Position numbers and translations under genes: made by a program. A DNA stretch of 58,600 bases from Candidatus Jettenia ecosi (GTDB lineage Bacteria > Planctomycetota > Brocadiia > Brocadiales > Brocadiaceae): positions 1 through 58,600 of the forward strand of contig SULG01000011.1 of assembly GCA_005524015.1 (NCBI GenBank), read 5' to 3'. Numbering within the stretch: position 1 is the first letter of the stretch; each line of letters begins with the position of its first letter. Positions 37,255-46,065 of this stretch are shown here, one piece after another. Below the pieces are notes generated by a model. It saw nothing but the letters and a program-made list of their open reading frames with translations. It was not told where the DNA came from and did not search any database.

Positions 37255-37523
37255 ATCTTGTTCCCAAACTCTGTTTGAAAACACAGTTGCCTCGAAACTC
37301 CGTTTCGAGTTTCATCGGGAAACAGAGTTTCCCGTACATGCGTGTTCCCAAACAGAGTTTGGGAACAAGATGGAACTTTGAAATTCTTAAACATAAATAG
37401 GCCTTCGGCAACTTTTCAATCGCAAAGACGTGTAGTGGCAAGGCGCGCCTTGCCACTACTGAATTACTTTGAAATTCCTCTCCATTACATGAGATTGTAA
37501 GCCAGGATATACCATAATTCTGA
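37255..37523. repeat. Repeat cluster including family 4 copy 3
   Basis: 37257-37370 is a mosaic of inverted repeats (CCCAAACTCTGTTTG, GAAACTCCGTTTCGAG, TTTGGGAACA) also found inside the family 1 elements. 37381-37475 is family 4 with the palindrome at 37433-37460, followed by the 55-bp tail shared with 25813-25866. The tail ends exactly at the next gene's start. Confidence 0.7.
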
Positions 37524-38956
37524 TGAATTTATCTCTATACCTCAAGATGCAAAGTAAACTGTCAAAATTAAAACTAGGTATAATTCCTTTTGTAGTCGTT
37601 CTTTTGCTTTCTTCTGCTCTTTTTGCTCAAACGCACAATGCCAATACTACCAGTGATGAAATCATACGGTTAACAGAATCAAGTGGTCTCACCTATAACC
37701 ATTTCATTTCTGGTAATTTCAGGACTCAATATTACGGCCGTTGGTCTGAGGACGGCCAAAGTGATCATACCATGTTTGAATATCTTCGTTTTAATACAAA
37801 AGAATTTTACAATAAAAAAGTAACCATAGCCGGTTCTGCAAGACTAACAGAAGATCTTGATGGGAATGAGCCGAAAAACGGGGCGTTTAGGGACATCCTT
37901 GACTCTTATGACCATAATGTCAATGGACGTCTTTACTATTTGTATGCGGATATTAAAAACCCCGTAATTGACAAGTCTAATCTCCGTGTTGGACGGCAGT
38001 ATCTCTATTCTGTTGAGACTATTTTATTTGATGGCGCAAAGTATGAACAACAAATAGGGCCTGTTGATACCTATGCCTTTGGCGGTTTTAGAGTTTCGCA
38101 ATACAGTAGCACCTATTTCGACACCGTAGTTGGAGGCGGAATAGCTGCCAGGCCATTGATAAATACCCGTATAAACCTGGATTATGTTCGTATTGTTGAT
38201 GATAATTTTATTGATGATGAGGTGAGCCTCAGCCTGTGGCAAAAAATTTATGAAGATGTTAATTTTTATGGAAGATATACCCTTCTGGAGTCTACGCCGA
38301 AGGATTTTATCGTTAAATTGTCCTGGGATAAGGTCGATTGGGATGCTAGCGTACAGGTATCTTATTACCGGTTCTTTCATTCACTGGCTGAGCACAGCAA
38401 TACTATCTCACCATTTTTCGAAATTTTGGGTAAATTAGAATCTTTTGAACTCATCAGTCTGACAGGTTACAAAGGTTTGGGAGATAAGTTTGGGATCTCA
38501 GGTGGTATAGATCACAGAAATGTGCTCGATAAAAAGGATGAAAATACCTTCAATCATGATTATAACAGAGCCTTTCTGTCATTTGATGTAAATAACGTCC
38601 TTTTAAAGGATTCTAAAGTTAGTTTTATTGTAGAATATTGGAATTCTGAAGATATGGATCATAGCGCAGACCTCGGAGTCGATTTTGATAAGAAGATTGG
38701 TAAGTTTCATTTTGGCGGCGGCACGAGCTATTCCCTTTACAAGTTTAATTTTGTCGGAAACAACAATCTGGCAGCCATTCTGGATAACGAATTTACAGAT
38801 ACGAAACAAAAGATTAATGTGAGGACATATTATCTGAGACTCAAATATTCGTTAACAAAGCAGTCAGATGTAAGTTTAAAATGGCTAACTGAGGTGAGCG
38901 ACACAGACCCGGAAAAATTTCATGAGTTACTCCTTTCTTATAGCACAAATTTTTAA
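37523..38956 (+). CDS. Outer-membrane beta-barrel protein of the multiheme cluster
   Basis: This 477-residue protein has a signal peptide (about residues 17-36, ending LFAQ) followed by about 20 alternating amphipathic strands and ending in F (LLLSYSTNF), the barrel assembly signal. It lies between multiheme cytochrome genes and immediately before a multiheme lipoprotein, so it may house a cytochrome as in porin-cytochrome conduits. I see no MtrB-type CXXC motif. The ATG at 37523 lies at the very edge of a repeat, and 37547 is an alternative start; neither has a good ribosome-binding site. Confidence 0.72.
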   Translation: MNLSLYLKMQSKLSKLKLGIIPFVVVLLLSSALFAQTHNANTTSDEIIRLTESSGLTYNHFISGNFRTQYYGRWSEDGQSDHTMFEYLRFNTKEFYNKKVTIAGSARLTEDLDGNEPKNGAFRDILDSYDHNVNGRLYYLYADIKNPVIDKSNLRVGRQYLYSVETILFDGAKYEQQIGPVDTYAFGGFRVSQYSSTYFDTVVGGGIAARPLINTRINLDYVRIVDDNFIDDEVSLSLWQKIYEDVNFYGRYTLLESTPKDFIVKLSWDKVDWDASVQVSYYRFFHSLAEHSNTISPFFEILGKLESFELISLTGYKGLGDKFGISGGIDHRNVLDKKDENTFNHDYNRAFLSFDVNNVLLKDSKVSFIVEYWNSEDMDHSADLGVDFDKKIGKFHFGGGTSYSLYKFNFVGNNNLAAILDNEFTDTKQKINVRTYYLRLKYSLTKQSDVSLKWLTEVSDTDPEKFHELLLSYSTNF

Positions 38957-38973
38957 TGATAGAGCATGGATTT

Positions 38974-40002
38974 ATGAACAAAATTTCTTTTTTCATTTCC
39001 TTTATGACTATTGCCTTTCTTACAACATTAGGAGGTTGTAAAGAATCAAAGATCCATTACAGCCATGCCAAACACAGTGAAAGAGGTTTAAAGGATTGTA
39101 ACCTTTGCCACATGTATAAAGACGATCTCAAACCCAAATGGCCTAAAAAGGAAAAATGCCTTACCTGCCATATGGAGGATTTTAATACCAAAGATCCCAA
39201 ATCCTGTTTGCTCTGTCATACAAGACCGGGGATGAAAATAAAGGTTAAGCATGATATTCCGAAAAGTTACCGGGATATAAAATTTTCGCACAAGGTGCAT
39301 CTTGAGAATAAGGTGGCGTGTGATCAGTGTCACAAGGATATCCTTAAGAGTGAAGCTGTTACCTTAGCTCTTATCCCGGATATGTACGGGACTTGTGTTC
39401 CATGTCATAAAGAAAGAGGCGATGAGAAGGCAGCATGTGATGTTTGTCACAAAAATATAAAAAAGAATCACATGCCTTTATACCATGAAGATCGATGGGT
39501 TAAACATAATGATGCGTATTGGATACAAAGGCACGGAGACGAGTTTTATTACAACCAGGGGTACTGCAAGCGATGCCACAGCGACCTGTACTGGTGTATC
39601 AACTGTCATCAGGATCAAAAGCCCAGAAACCACAATAATGCATGGCGTAGAAAGACCCATGGATTTGCTGCGTCATGGGACAGAAAAAAATGCAGTGTAT
39701 GTCATCAGGAAGATTTTTGTGTTCGCTGCCATGAGAGTACAACCCCCTTGAGCCATACCGCTTCATGGGGTGGCGTAAGTACGAGAAACCGTCATTGCCT
39801 CAACTGCCATTTTCCCGGATCAATGCTATCCTGTACTGTATGTCATCCCAGTCCAACGCATCCTTCGGCAATCGATTCACCGCACCCGCCATTTATTGGG
39901 AACTGTACACAATCGGGCTGTCATCCCCTTGGCAGGGTTGGCGAGGCGCCTCATGTTACACCTCCTGATTTGAAGAATCAGTGTAAACTTTGTCATAAGT
40001 GA
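38974..40002 (+). CDS. Multiheme cytochrome c lipoprotein (13 CXXCH plus one CX4CH)
   Basis: This protein of about 342 residues has a lipoprotein signal ending in the lipobox LGGC, so it is probably anchored to the outer membrane. Thirteen CXXCH sites (CNLCH, CLTCH, CLLCH, CDQCH, CVPCH, CDVCH, CKRCH, CINCH, CSVCH, CVRCH, CLNCH, CTVCH, CKLCH) and one CTQSGCH give up to fourteen haems. Extra His residues between sites supply second axial ligands. ATG at 38974 gives a short typical lipoprotein signal; ATG at 38956 overlaps the barrel gene's stop. It is translationally coupled to the barrel, supporting a joint role. Confidence 0.87.
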   Translation: MNKISFFISFMTIAFLTTLGGCKESKIHYSHAKHSERGLKDCNLCHMYKDDLKPKWPKKEKCLTCHMEDFNTKDPKSCLLCHTRPGMKIKVKHDIPKSYRDIKFSHKVHLENKVACDQCHKDILKSEAVTLALIPDMYGTCVPCHKERGDEKAACDVCHKNIKKNHMPLYHEDRWVKHNDAYWIQRHGDEFYYNQGYCKRCHSDLYWCINCHQDQKPRNHNNAWRRKTHGFAASWDRKKCSVCHQEDFCVRCHESTTPLSHTASWGGVSTRNRHCLNCHFPGSMLSCTVCHPSPTHPSAIDSPHPPFIGNCTQSGCHPLGRVGEAPHVTPPDLKNQCKLCHK

Positions 40003-40027
40003 ATATTCTGATATTTCAAGGTACTGT

Positions 40028-40172
40028 TATAGTACTCAATAGATGAAACCGAACAGTATTTTAGATAGGGTGGCACGGACAAACTTGTTTGTCCGTGATG
40101 GTATAATGAAATCCTGGCTCATTTTGTCTGGTTTCATTATATGTTGTTCGGTTTAATCTGTTGGATACTATA
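40028..40172. mobile_element. MITE family 3, copy 2
   Basis: The termini TATAGTACTCAATAGATGAA (40028) and its near complement ending TTGGATACTATA (40172) match copies at 19351 and 47263. An inner hairpin GGACAAACTTGTTTGTCC is present. The rest of the 40003-40358 gap has no gene. Confidence 0.75.
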
Positions 40173-40358
40173 AATAAGGATACGATATATGAAAACCAAT
40201 AAATTTTTTGTATGTTCAAACCGTGGCAATATTGAAAAATTTAAAGGTGGGGAAACAAGGTCAAAGCCTTGACCTACCTGGCAGGGGCGGGTTTTATGCC
40301 CGCAGAAATCATGCAGTATTTTATTTCTTAAGTAGATTTTTTATGGAGGGGTAGTGTT

Positions 40359-41402
40359 ATGAGTAGTGTAATTATGAAAGGGTATCTAAAATTTATTCTC
40401 TGTATTTTAGGTATTTCTGTTTTTCTTACAGGTTGGTGCAAAATATCTTCATCTGATGAAGGAATGGATACCCGTGATAATATTTCTGTTCAAGATAGTG
40501 ATGAGGATGAGGATGAGGATGAAGCTGAAATGGCGGGAAAGAACTGTTTAACAAGTGGCTGTCATGGCGCCGGTGGAGAGGAACGTTTTTATCTTGGAGG
40601 CACGATTTATACAAACTCCAAAGGCAGGAGAGCAAGAGCGGGGGCAACAATACAGGTGGTAAACCCGGATGGTGTGAAATTACTTTTAAAATCTGATAAG
40701 TATGGAAACTTTTATACTGAGAAAAAAGTAAAACCTCCTTTCGACATAATCGTTTCTTATCATGGCCGTGAGGTTAAAAAACCGTTCAGCGCTCCTCATG
40801 GTAGTTGTAATGCCGGTGGGTGCCATGTCGTAGGCGCAGCAGGAAGGGTCTTTATTAGCAGCATAGATCTTGATTTGACAGGTACGGTAAGTGAAGCGGC
40901 AAATGCTTTAGAAATTAGTTATAACAGTGATATAAAAGCAATTTTCGATAAGAAATGTATTTCCTGTCACATGCCAGGAGGGCCGCAAGGTGATGTTCCT
41001 TTAACAACGTATGCCGAGGTAACAGATCCCAGTCTGGTAGCACCAGGGAGTTCCAATGGTCTCTTGCTGAATAAAGTTAATCCACAAACAGGTTCTATGT
41101 GGCAATATCTTGGTAATCTGAGTGAATACAAAAAAATTAAAAGATGGATAGTGAAATTTCATGCTCAGGAAACTTCCTCCACCGGACAATTCATAGCCAA
41201 TGCTCATATAAGTCTTCTTGAGAATAATAAGGTTAAATATAGTACAATTACCGATGGGGAAGGAAAATTTGTTCTGAAAAAAGTAAAGGCTGGCGAGTAT
41301 ATCCTGAAGGTATCGAAGGAAGGTTATAAAACCTCTATTCAACCGTATCAGATGAAGCAAGTGAACGTCTCGCCTCTGGAAATTACAATGACAAAACAGT
41401 AA
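40359..41402 (+). CDS. Secreted haem protein with carboxypeptidase-regulatory-like domains
   Basis: This 347-residue protein has a signal peptide or lipoprotein signal ending about VFLTGWCK and an acidic tract (DSDEDEDEDEAE). It has two CX4CH sites (CLTSGCH, CNAGGCH) and one CISCH, for up to three haems. Residues 75-130 and 265-345 resemble carboxypeptidase regulatory-like beta domains (GTIYTNSKGRRARAGATIQV, NAHISLLENNKVKYSTITD). CISCHMPGGPQGDVPL resembles planctomycete-type cytochrome C. GGAGGGG precedes the ATG. It may be a surface cytochrome of the same electron chain. Confidence 0.75.
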   Translation: MSSVIMKGYLKFILCILGISVFLTGWCKISSSDEGMDTRDNISVQDSDEDEDEDEAEMAGKNCLTSGCHGAGGEERFYLGGTIYTNSKGRRARAGATIQVVNPDGVKLLLKSDKYGNFYTEKKVKPPFDIIVSYHGREVKKPFSAPHGSCNAGGCHVVGAAGRVFISSIDLDLTGTVSEAANALEISYNSDIKAIFDKKCISCHMPGGPQGDVPLTTYAEVTDPSLVAPGSSNGLLLNKVNPQTGSMWQYLGNLSEYKKIKRWIVKFHAQETSSTGQFIANAHISLLENNKVKYSTITDGEGKFVLKKVKAGEYILKVSKEGYKTSIQPYQMKQVNVSPLEITMTKQ

Positions 41403-41482
41403 TCATAAGTTTCTCATGATTTGAAACAGACATCAGTACTTTCCATTTTTATCTCATGAGTAATAAGCGGTACTCAAGAAAT

Positions 41483-41524
41483 AAACCCCCTTATCTCTGT
41501 TAGCAAAAAGGGATAAGGGGGTTT
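41483..41524 (+). terminator. Terminator after the haem protein gene
   Basis: Perfect arms AAACCCCCTTATC (41483-41495) and GATAAGGGGGTTT (41512-41524) end in a short T run, about 80 bp after the stop codon. Confidence 0.72.
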
Positions 41525-41938
41525 GTGGTTTCCCTTAACGTGATTGTTTGTCGGGTTACAACTGTCTATGCGGTACCGAGTGGCGCAGAGAATTGGAATG
41601 GTAGTAGGTCAACGAAAATGTAATGATAAGTCAAATGAGATTACAGCAATACCAGAGTTATTGCATTTATTGGATATCCATGGATGTATTGCCACAACGG
41701 ATGCTACGGAGTGTCAAACCTGACATTCGGGAGGTTTTCTTTTAAGCGGAGTAGAAGAAATATTTTTTAACGGCTGATATAGATACCTTATGAGAATCAT
41801 GATATATCCTCGTTTCCTGGTTAAGAATTTCAATTCCGTAGGGTAAGCCTTTCGGTTTGCACCTTTGCAAGGCTAAAGAGCTTGTGCAAAAAGTCCCATG
41901 CGGGGTCGTATAATGGTGAAATAATTTCAGAGTCCTTT

Positions 41939-42274
41939 TCAGAAGAAATACCCGTTTTCTGCCGACTTTCGGCAGTTCTTTGGTTGTCCCTTCTCTATCC
42001 ATGAGTAAGCAGGCATGGGGTTGTAGTGAGGATGAACGCCATCGATAAAGAAGATTTTCTCTGAAGGCAACTTTGTTTCTTTGAGGTGGTGTGTGATACT
42101 GAGCAAGAAATTCTTGTTGTGTTTGTGGGTTTGCTTTGCCAGGAACGGCAGTAGTCTTTTTATAGACAATCCCAGTCGGTGAAGAGTATGTACCATTCCT
42201 TCTGGGGTATAGCTTACCCCAAAGGTTTCTCTGACATACTCTACGATCTCTTTCGCAGTACGATAGAGATTACC
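41939..42274 (-). pseudogene. IS630-type transposase remnant
   Basis: On the minus strand the frame reads GNLYRTAKEIVEYVRETFGVSYTPEGMVHTLHRLG, split here only by description, with the helix-turn-helix of IS630 transposases. FFIDGVHPHYNP then follows, carrying a DDE-type Asp. The frame ends at 41939 before the final Glu region. Both ends are missing and no terminal repeats are clear, so it is a dead fragment. The remainder of 41525-41938 shows only repeat pieces. Confidence 0.75.
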
Positions 42275-42316
42275 TCATTACAAAGGTATGGGTTTGTGAG
42301 ATTTTTTTATTTTATA

Positions 42317-42363
42317 TTGACATATGATCTTTTTTTATTTATCTTATTGAGACTGAGTCTTAA
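42317..42363 (+). promoter_or_regulatory. Promoter with Fur-like operator for the P1B ATPase operon
   Basis: TTGACA (42317-42322), a 17-bp spacer and TATCTT (42340-42345) are followed at once by TTGAGACTGAGTCTTAA (42347-42363), a 7-1-7 near-palindrome with one mismatch. The arrangement matches that at 26218-26276. Confidence 0.68.
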
Positions 42364-42410
42364 TAAAATATCATTGAATTGATTAGTTCAAAACTTAATT
42401 TCTTAAGAGC

Positions 42411-42461
42411 CCCCTCAGTCGCTTTGCTGACCCCTTAAATTTTTTTAAGCAGACTGAGGGG
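42411..42461 (+). ncRNA. Leader hairpin in the ATPase operon 5' UTR
   Basis: CCCCTCAGTC (42411-42420) pairs with GACTGAGGGG (42452-42461). The interior contains TTAAATTTTTTTAA. It lies between the promoter and the first gene in a leader of roughly 240 nt. It could be an attenuator or a captured repeat; I do not recognise a riboswitch class. Confidence 0.4.
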
Positions 42462-42593
42462 ACTCATTGAATGTATTATAGGAAATTCATAAAATGTTTA
42501 TAGGAAAGTTGCTTTTTTTCTATATTTGAGGTTATCGCGGCGCAATATTTGCGATACGTTTAAAAGGATTTTTGCTTGTATAAGGAGAGTAAA

Positions 42594-43031
42594 ATGTCGC
42601 CCTTAAGTATTCTGCCAGGGAGGATAAGATATGAGAATACCTATCTCATGGGAAAGATGTATGCTTGCAGATATTTGCAGGAATGCATTATAAATTATTT
42701 AAAAGGATCGGTAGAGGTAATTGTTAATCACAGAACAGGAAGAATCCTGGTCAGGTTTGATGAAAAACAAATTGATCGACAGACCTTAATACAATATATT
42801 AATCGCACCATACAGGAGTGTAAAGATTGTGAGGATTCTGAGAACAGGGTAACCAAAGGTTCGCTATTTACAGAGAAAAAGGGTTCAAGGGGATCATTGA
42901 TACATATTGCAAACGTTGCAAAACATCCGTTCGTGGAGGCCGTTGCACATGCGTTTTTACCAAAGCCATTAAATATTCTGGTCCCAATAGCGATAAAGGG
43001 AATTATGGGAAGGAATTCATGTAATTACTGA
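42594..43031 (+). CDS. HMA2-like domain protein of a metal-ATPase operon
   Basis: This 145-residue protein resembles the degenerate heavy-metal-associated (HMA2) domain at the start of the P1B ATPase encoded at 43959: ILPGRIRYEN, then YLKGSVEVIVNHRTGRILVRFD, a beta-alpha-beta-type layout without the metal-binding CXXC. The C-terminal 45 residues (VANVAKHPFVEAVAHAFLPKP) are hydrophobic. ATG at 42594 has AAGGAGAG upstream; a TTG-type start at 42576 would lie before it. It probably assists the ATPase. Confidence 0.68.
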   Translation: MSPLSILPGRIRYENTYLMGKMYACRYLQECIINYLKGSVEVIVNHRTGRILVRFDEKQIDRQTLIQYINRTIQECKDCEDSENRVTKGSLFTEKKGSRGSLIHIANVAKHPFVEAVAHAFLPKPLNILVPIAIKGIMGRNSCNY

Positions 43032-43337
43032 AAATTACAGGGAAGATTTCGTAATAATTTGGTTTTTAGAAAAAAGTTGACGTGGGGGCGAGGCTTTAGT
43101 CTTGCTTTCCCGCCTGAATCCTTACCCAGGATAGCAACCCTAAAGGGTTGCCCTACAGGATTGAAATCTCTATACATCTGGGCAGAAACTGTCTTCTGAC
43201 GGCGACTGACAATCTACCACGGTTTGCAAAACACGCAAATCTGCGATGTCCAAATTTCTACACGCCAGGTGAGATTCTTTGCTTTGGATCAAAATGGCAG
43301 GCGTAATATCAGGTTAGTTCTGTACAAGGAGATCTTT
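43032..43337. repeat. Repeat-derived spacer within the ATPase operon
   Basis: The stretch AACCCTAAAGGGTTGCCCTAC with flanking sequence (43135-43180) resembles 25690-25735. No gene is supported; the long gap inside an operon suggests an inserted repeat. Confidence 0.45.
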
Positions 43338-43772
43338 ATGGAAGAAAAGGTTGAAGGAAAGGGAAGGGATAAAGATAACAAAAATGAAGAAGGGAAGTAT
43401 AACGAGAGGCGGCATAATGAAGGAGGAAAACAGAGAGACGGCTATTTTATCAGCAAGCGAAGTCTTTGGTTATTGGGAAGCGGCGCGCTTGGCGCCCTTG
43501 CAGTTGTTGGGTTCGGTAAGTTTTCAAAGAGGATAAGGCCCGTAGCAGTTGGAGCTGTAAAGGAAGGCCTTACGTTTAGTGAGTGGCTGGCAACAAAGTA
43601 TGAGAAGGTGAAAGAGGATGTAGAAGACATCGTAGCAGAAGCAAAACATGAATATCAAAAGGAAGCTGAATTAACAGCACATATAGCGAAAAAGGAGGAA
43701 GAGATACTGAGAAGAGTAGAACAAAAAGTAGAAGAGGTTTTAAGACAAAAGCTTAAAAAAGAGGAGGTATAA
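43338..43772 (+). CDS. Small membrane protein with charged N-terminus and coiled coil
   Basis: This 144-residue protein: residues 1-35 are rich in Lys, Glu and Asn, residues 42-60 are one membrane helix (LWLLGSGALGALAVVGFG), and the C-terminal 70 residues form a charged coiled coil (KVKEDVEDIVAEAKHEYQ). ATG at 43338 has AAGGAGAT upstream. Similar small proteins accompany CtpC-like ATPases, but the function is unknown. It probably forms a complex with its neighbours. Confidence 0.65.
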   Translation: MEEKVEGKGRDKDNKNEEGKYNERRHNEGGKQRDGYFISKRSLWLLGSGALGALAVVGFGKFSKRIRPVAVGAVKEGLTFSEWLATKYEKVKEDVEDIVAEAKHEYQKEAELTAHIAKKEEEILRRVEQKVEEVLRQKLKKEEV

Positions 43773-43773
43773 T

Positions 43774-43959
43774 ATGCATATTATTGGCAGAACAGGAATG
43801 TATTTTGGCTCGGTTTTAAATATTTTGAGTGGCGCTACAGCGGTGTTCCTCGGAACGTATTTTTTTTCAAGAATTAAGGAGAAACAAGAAACGGAAACCC
43901 GGCTCGAGAGAATAGAACACATACTTCAAAGACTCTCAGAGGAGAAAGAAAAGAAGTAA
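43774..43959 (+). CDS. Tiny membrane/coiled-coil protein
   Basis: This 61-residue protein has one membrane helix (LNILSGATAVFLGTYFF) followed by a charged coiled coil (ETRLERIEHILQRLSEE). GAGGAGG precedes the ATG. Its stop overlaps the ATPase start (TAATG), so translation is coupled. It looks like a dedicated ATPase partner. Confidence 0.68.
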   Translation: MHIIGRTGMYFGSVLNILSGATAVFLGTYFFSRIKEKQETETRLERIEHILQRLSEEKEKK

Positions 43960-46028
43960 TGCATTACCGTGTTATCCAGGAACTCCCTCAAAGGGTAAAG
44001 ATATGTCTCTCCCTGCCTAAAAGGCATATTCCCGATAATTCCCGGATAGAGGGACTATTTTCACCTATTGAGGGAGTTCATAAGGTATCCTTTCATTACC
44101 GAACGGGAAGTCTGCTTATTCATCACGATGGCAGCAGGAATGTAAGGGATACCGTATTGAAGACAATACATGAAACACCCATACCCTTTGAGAGAAAAGA
44201 GAAGGCAAAGCACACTATGCTTGAACGGAAAAAAAAGATTGTAGTACTGGCGGGGGCTCTCTTCATCGTGAGACCTGTTATACCGCCCGTACTAGCGCCG
44301 TTAATCGCTTTGTATGGCGCCATGCCTATCTTGAAAAAAGGCCTCAGAGCGGTTTTGAACAGGCGCTTAAATGTAGATACCCTTGATTCTACAGCTATCG
44401 GCATATCATTAATCCGAAGAGATTATCTTGCAACAAGTATCATTACCTTCTTTTTGAAGGTTGGCGACTATCTTGAGGAGAGGATACGGCAAAAATCAAG
44501 GGAGAGTCTTGCAAGCATGTTCAGATGGCGGGACGATTGGGCATGGGTAAAGAGGAACGGTTGGGAATTAAGGATTCATGTAAAAGAGGTAATGGCAGGC
44601 GATCTTGTCGTTGTAAGAGCAGGGAGCAGTATTCCTGTGGATGGCATGGTTGCGGAGGGTGTGGCGCTGGTAAATCAATCGTCGATCACCGGTGAGCCAT
44701 TTCCTGTCCCTAAAAATGCAGGATTGATGGTTTACGCAGGTACTGTACTGGAAGAAGGTTCTTTGATAATACAAGCCATACGAGTTGGTGACGAAACAAG
44801 GGTTTCTAAAGTAATGAAAGTGATTGAGGAATCAGAGGGCCTAAAAGCGGATGTGCAAAACTATGCTGAAGGGCTTGCGAACAGGATAGTTCCTTATAGT
44901 TTCTTACTGAGTGGAGTAACCTATCTCTTTACCAGGAATCCATTAAAGGCGGTTTCTGTACTGCTAATAGATTACTCATGTGCCCTGAAATTATCAACGC
45001 CGTTAACGATTATGTCAGCAATGATAGCTGCATCGAGGCGCGGTATTCTCATAAAAGGCGGTAAATTTGTAGAAAAACTAGCAGATGCAAATGTCTTTGT
45101 TTTTGATAAAACAGGAACCCTTACCGAGGCAAAACCAAAGGTTTTTGATCTTCTCCCCTTTCGCGGTTTTAGCCGGGAATATCTCTTAAAAAATGTAGCA
45201 TGCGTGGAAGAACATTTTCCGCATCCGGTAGCTACTGCTGTAGTTAAAAAGGCAGAGGAAGAAGGCATTGTCCATGAGGAGAAACATGCGGAAGTGGAGT
45301 ATATCCTTGCTCATGGTATTGCATCGAAGATTAAAGGGAGAAGGATACTGGTGGGAAGCAAACATTTTATACACGAAGACAACAAGATTCATGTGGAATG
45401 TGAAGAACCTGCAATAAAAGATTTTGTGGATAAGGGATATTCATTGCTTTATGTAGCTATGGATAATGAGCTTGCAGGTATCATAGCTATTGAAGACCAT
45501 ATACGAGCAGATTCGCAAATGTTTCTCAATATGCTTAAGGATTTGGGGATAGAACGGATCATTATGCTTACGGGTGACCATGAGGCTGCCGCACGGAATG
45601 TGGCAGAAAAACTTGGAATAGATGAATACCATGCACAAGTCCTTCCTGAAGGAAAGACAGCAGTAGTGAGAACCCTAAAAAGTAAAGGTTACGTAGTTGC
45701 AATGGTTGGAGACGGTATCAATGACTCTCCTGCTATTTCCCTTGCAGATGTTGGTATATCTATGAAGCATGGCGCAGATATTGCAAAGGCGACATGCGAT
45801 GTCTTGCTCCTGGAGAGGGGGCTTGATGGAATTATCGAGGCAAGGAAGATCGCGCAGGATGCCATGTCCCGTATTCAAAGGAATTTTCGATATATTATAG
45901 GAATCAATACGGTCCTGATAGTGCTTGGTATAGGAGGAATGATAAGCCCTATCTTTTCAGCCCTTGCCCATAACGCCACAACAGTTATTGTATCTGCTCG
46001 TACACTGAGACCCTATAAATATACTTGA
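43959..46028 (+). CDS. P1B-type heavy-metal ATPase, CtpC-like
   Basis: This 689-residue P-type ATPase starts with a degenerate HMA2 domain (residues 1-75). The actuator motif is SITGEP (241-246), the membrane metal-site motif DYSCALKLSTP (338-348) with SCA in place of CPC, the phosphorylated Asp in DKTGTLT (383-389), the HP pair at 422-423 and the hinge GDGINDSP (583-590). The final helices contain ALAHNATTV. The SCALK type is seen in ATPases annotated as Mn or Zn exporters (CtpC), so Mn2+, Fe2+ or Zn2+ export is likely. The Fur-like box upstream supports metal control. Confidence 0.87.
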   Translation: MHYRVIQELPQRVKICLSLPKRHIPDNSRIEGLFSPIEGVHKVSFHYRTGSLLIHHDGSRNVRDTVLKTIHETPIPFERKEKAKHTMLERKKKIVVLAGALFIVRPVIPPVLAPLIALYGAMPILKKGLRAVLNRRLNVDTLDSTAIGISLIRRDYLATSIITFFLKVGDYLEERIRQKSRESLASMFRWRDDWAWVKRNGWELRIHVKEVMAGDLVVVRAGSSIPVDGMVAEGVALVNQSSITGEPFPVPKNAGLMVYAGTVLEEGSLIIQAIRVGDETRVSKVMKVIEESEGLKADVQNYAEGLANRIVPYSFLLSGVTYLFTRNPLKAVSVLLIDYSCALKLSTPLTIMSAMIAASRRGILIKGGKFVEKLADANVFVFDKTGTLTEAKPKVFDLLPFRGFSREYLLKNVACVEEHFPHPVATAVVKKAEEEGIVHEEKHAEVEYILAHGIASKIKGRRILVGSKHFIHEDNKIHVECEEPAIKDFVDKGYSLLYVAMDNELAGIIAIEDHIRADSQMFLNMLKDLGIERIIMLTGDHEAAARNVAEKLGIDEYHAQVLPEGKTAVVRTLKSKGYVVAMVGDGINDSPAISLADVGISMKHGADIAKATCDVLLLERGLDGIIEARKIAQDAMSRIQRNFRYIIGINTVLIVLGIGGMISPIFSALAHNATTVIVSARTLRPYKYT

Positions 46029-46065
46029 TACATGATAAAAAGAACAGGATGAAAAGAGGTAAATT

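Noticed and set aside
37188-37456. Opposed open frames in the repeat cluster before the beta-barrel gene
   Set aside because: Both are translations of inverted repeats shared with 14290-14580.
32971-41402. Complete bc1/b6f complex
   Set aside because: No Rieske protein or cytochrome f/c1 is encoded nearby, and the quinol-oxidation motifs are altered.
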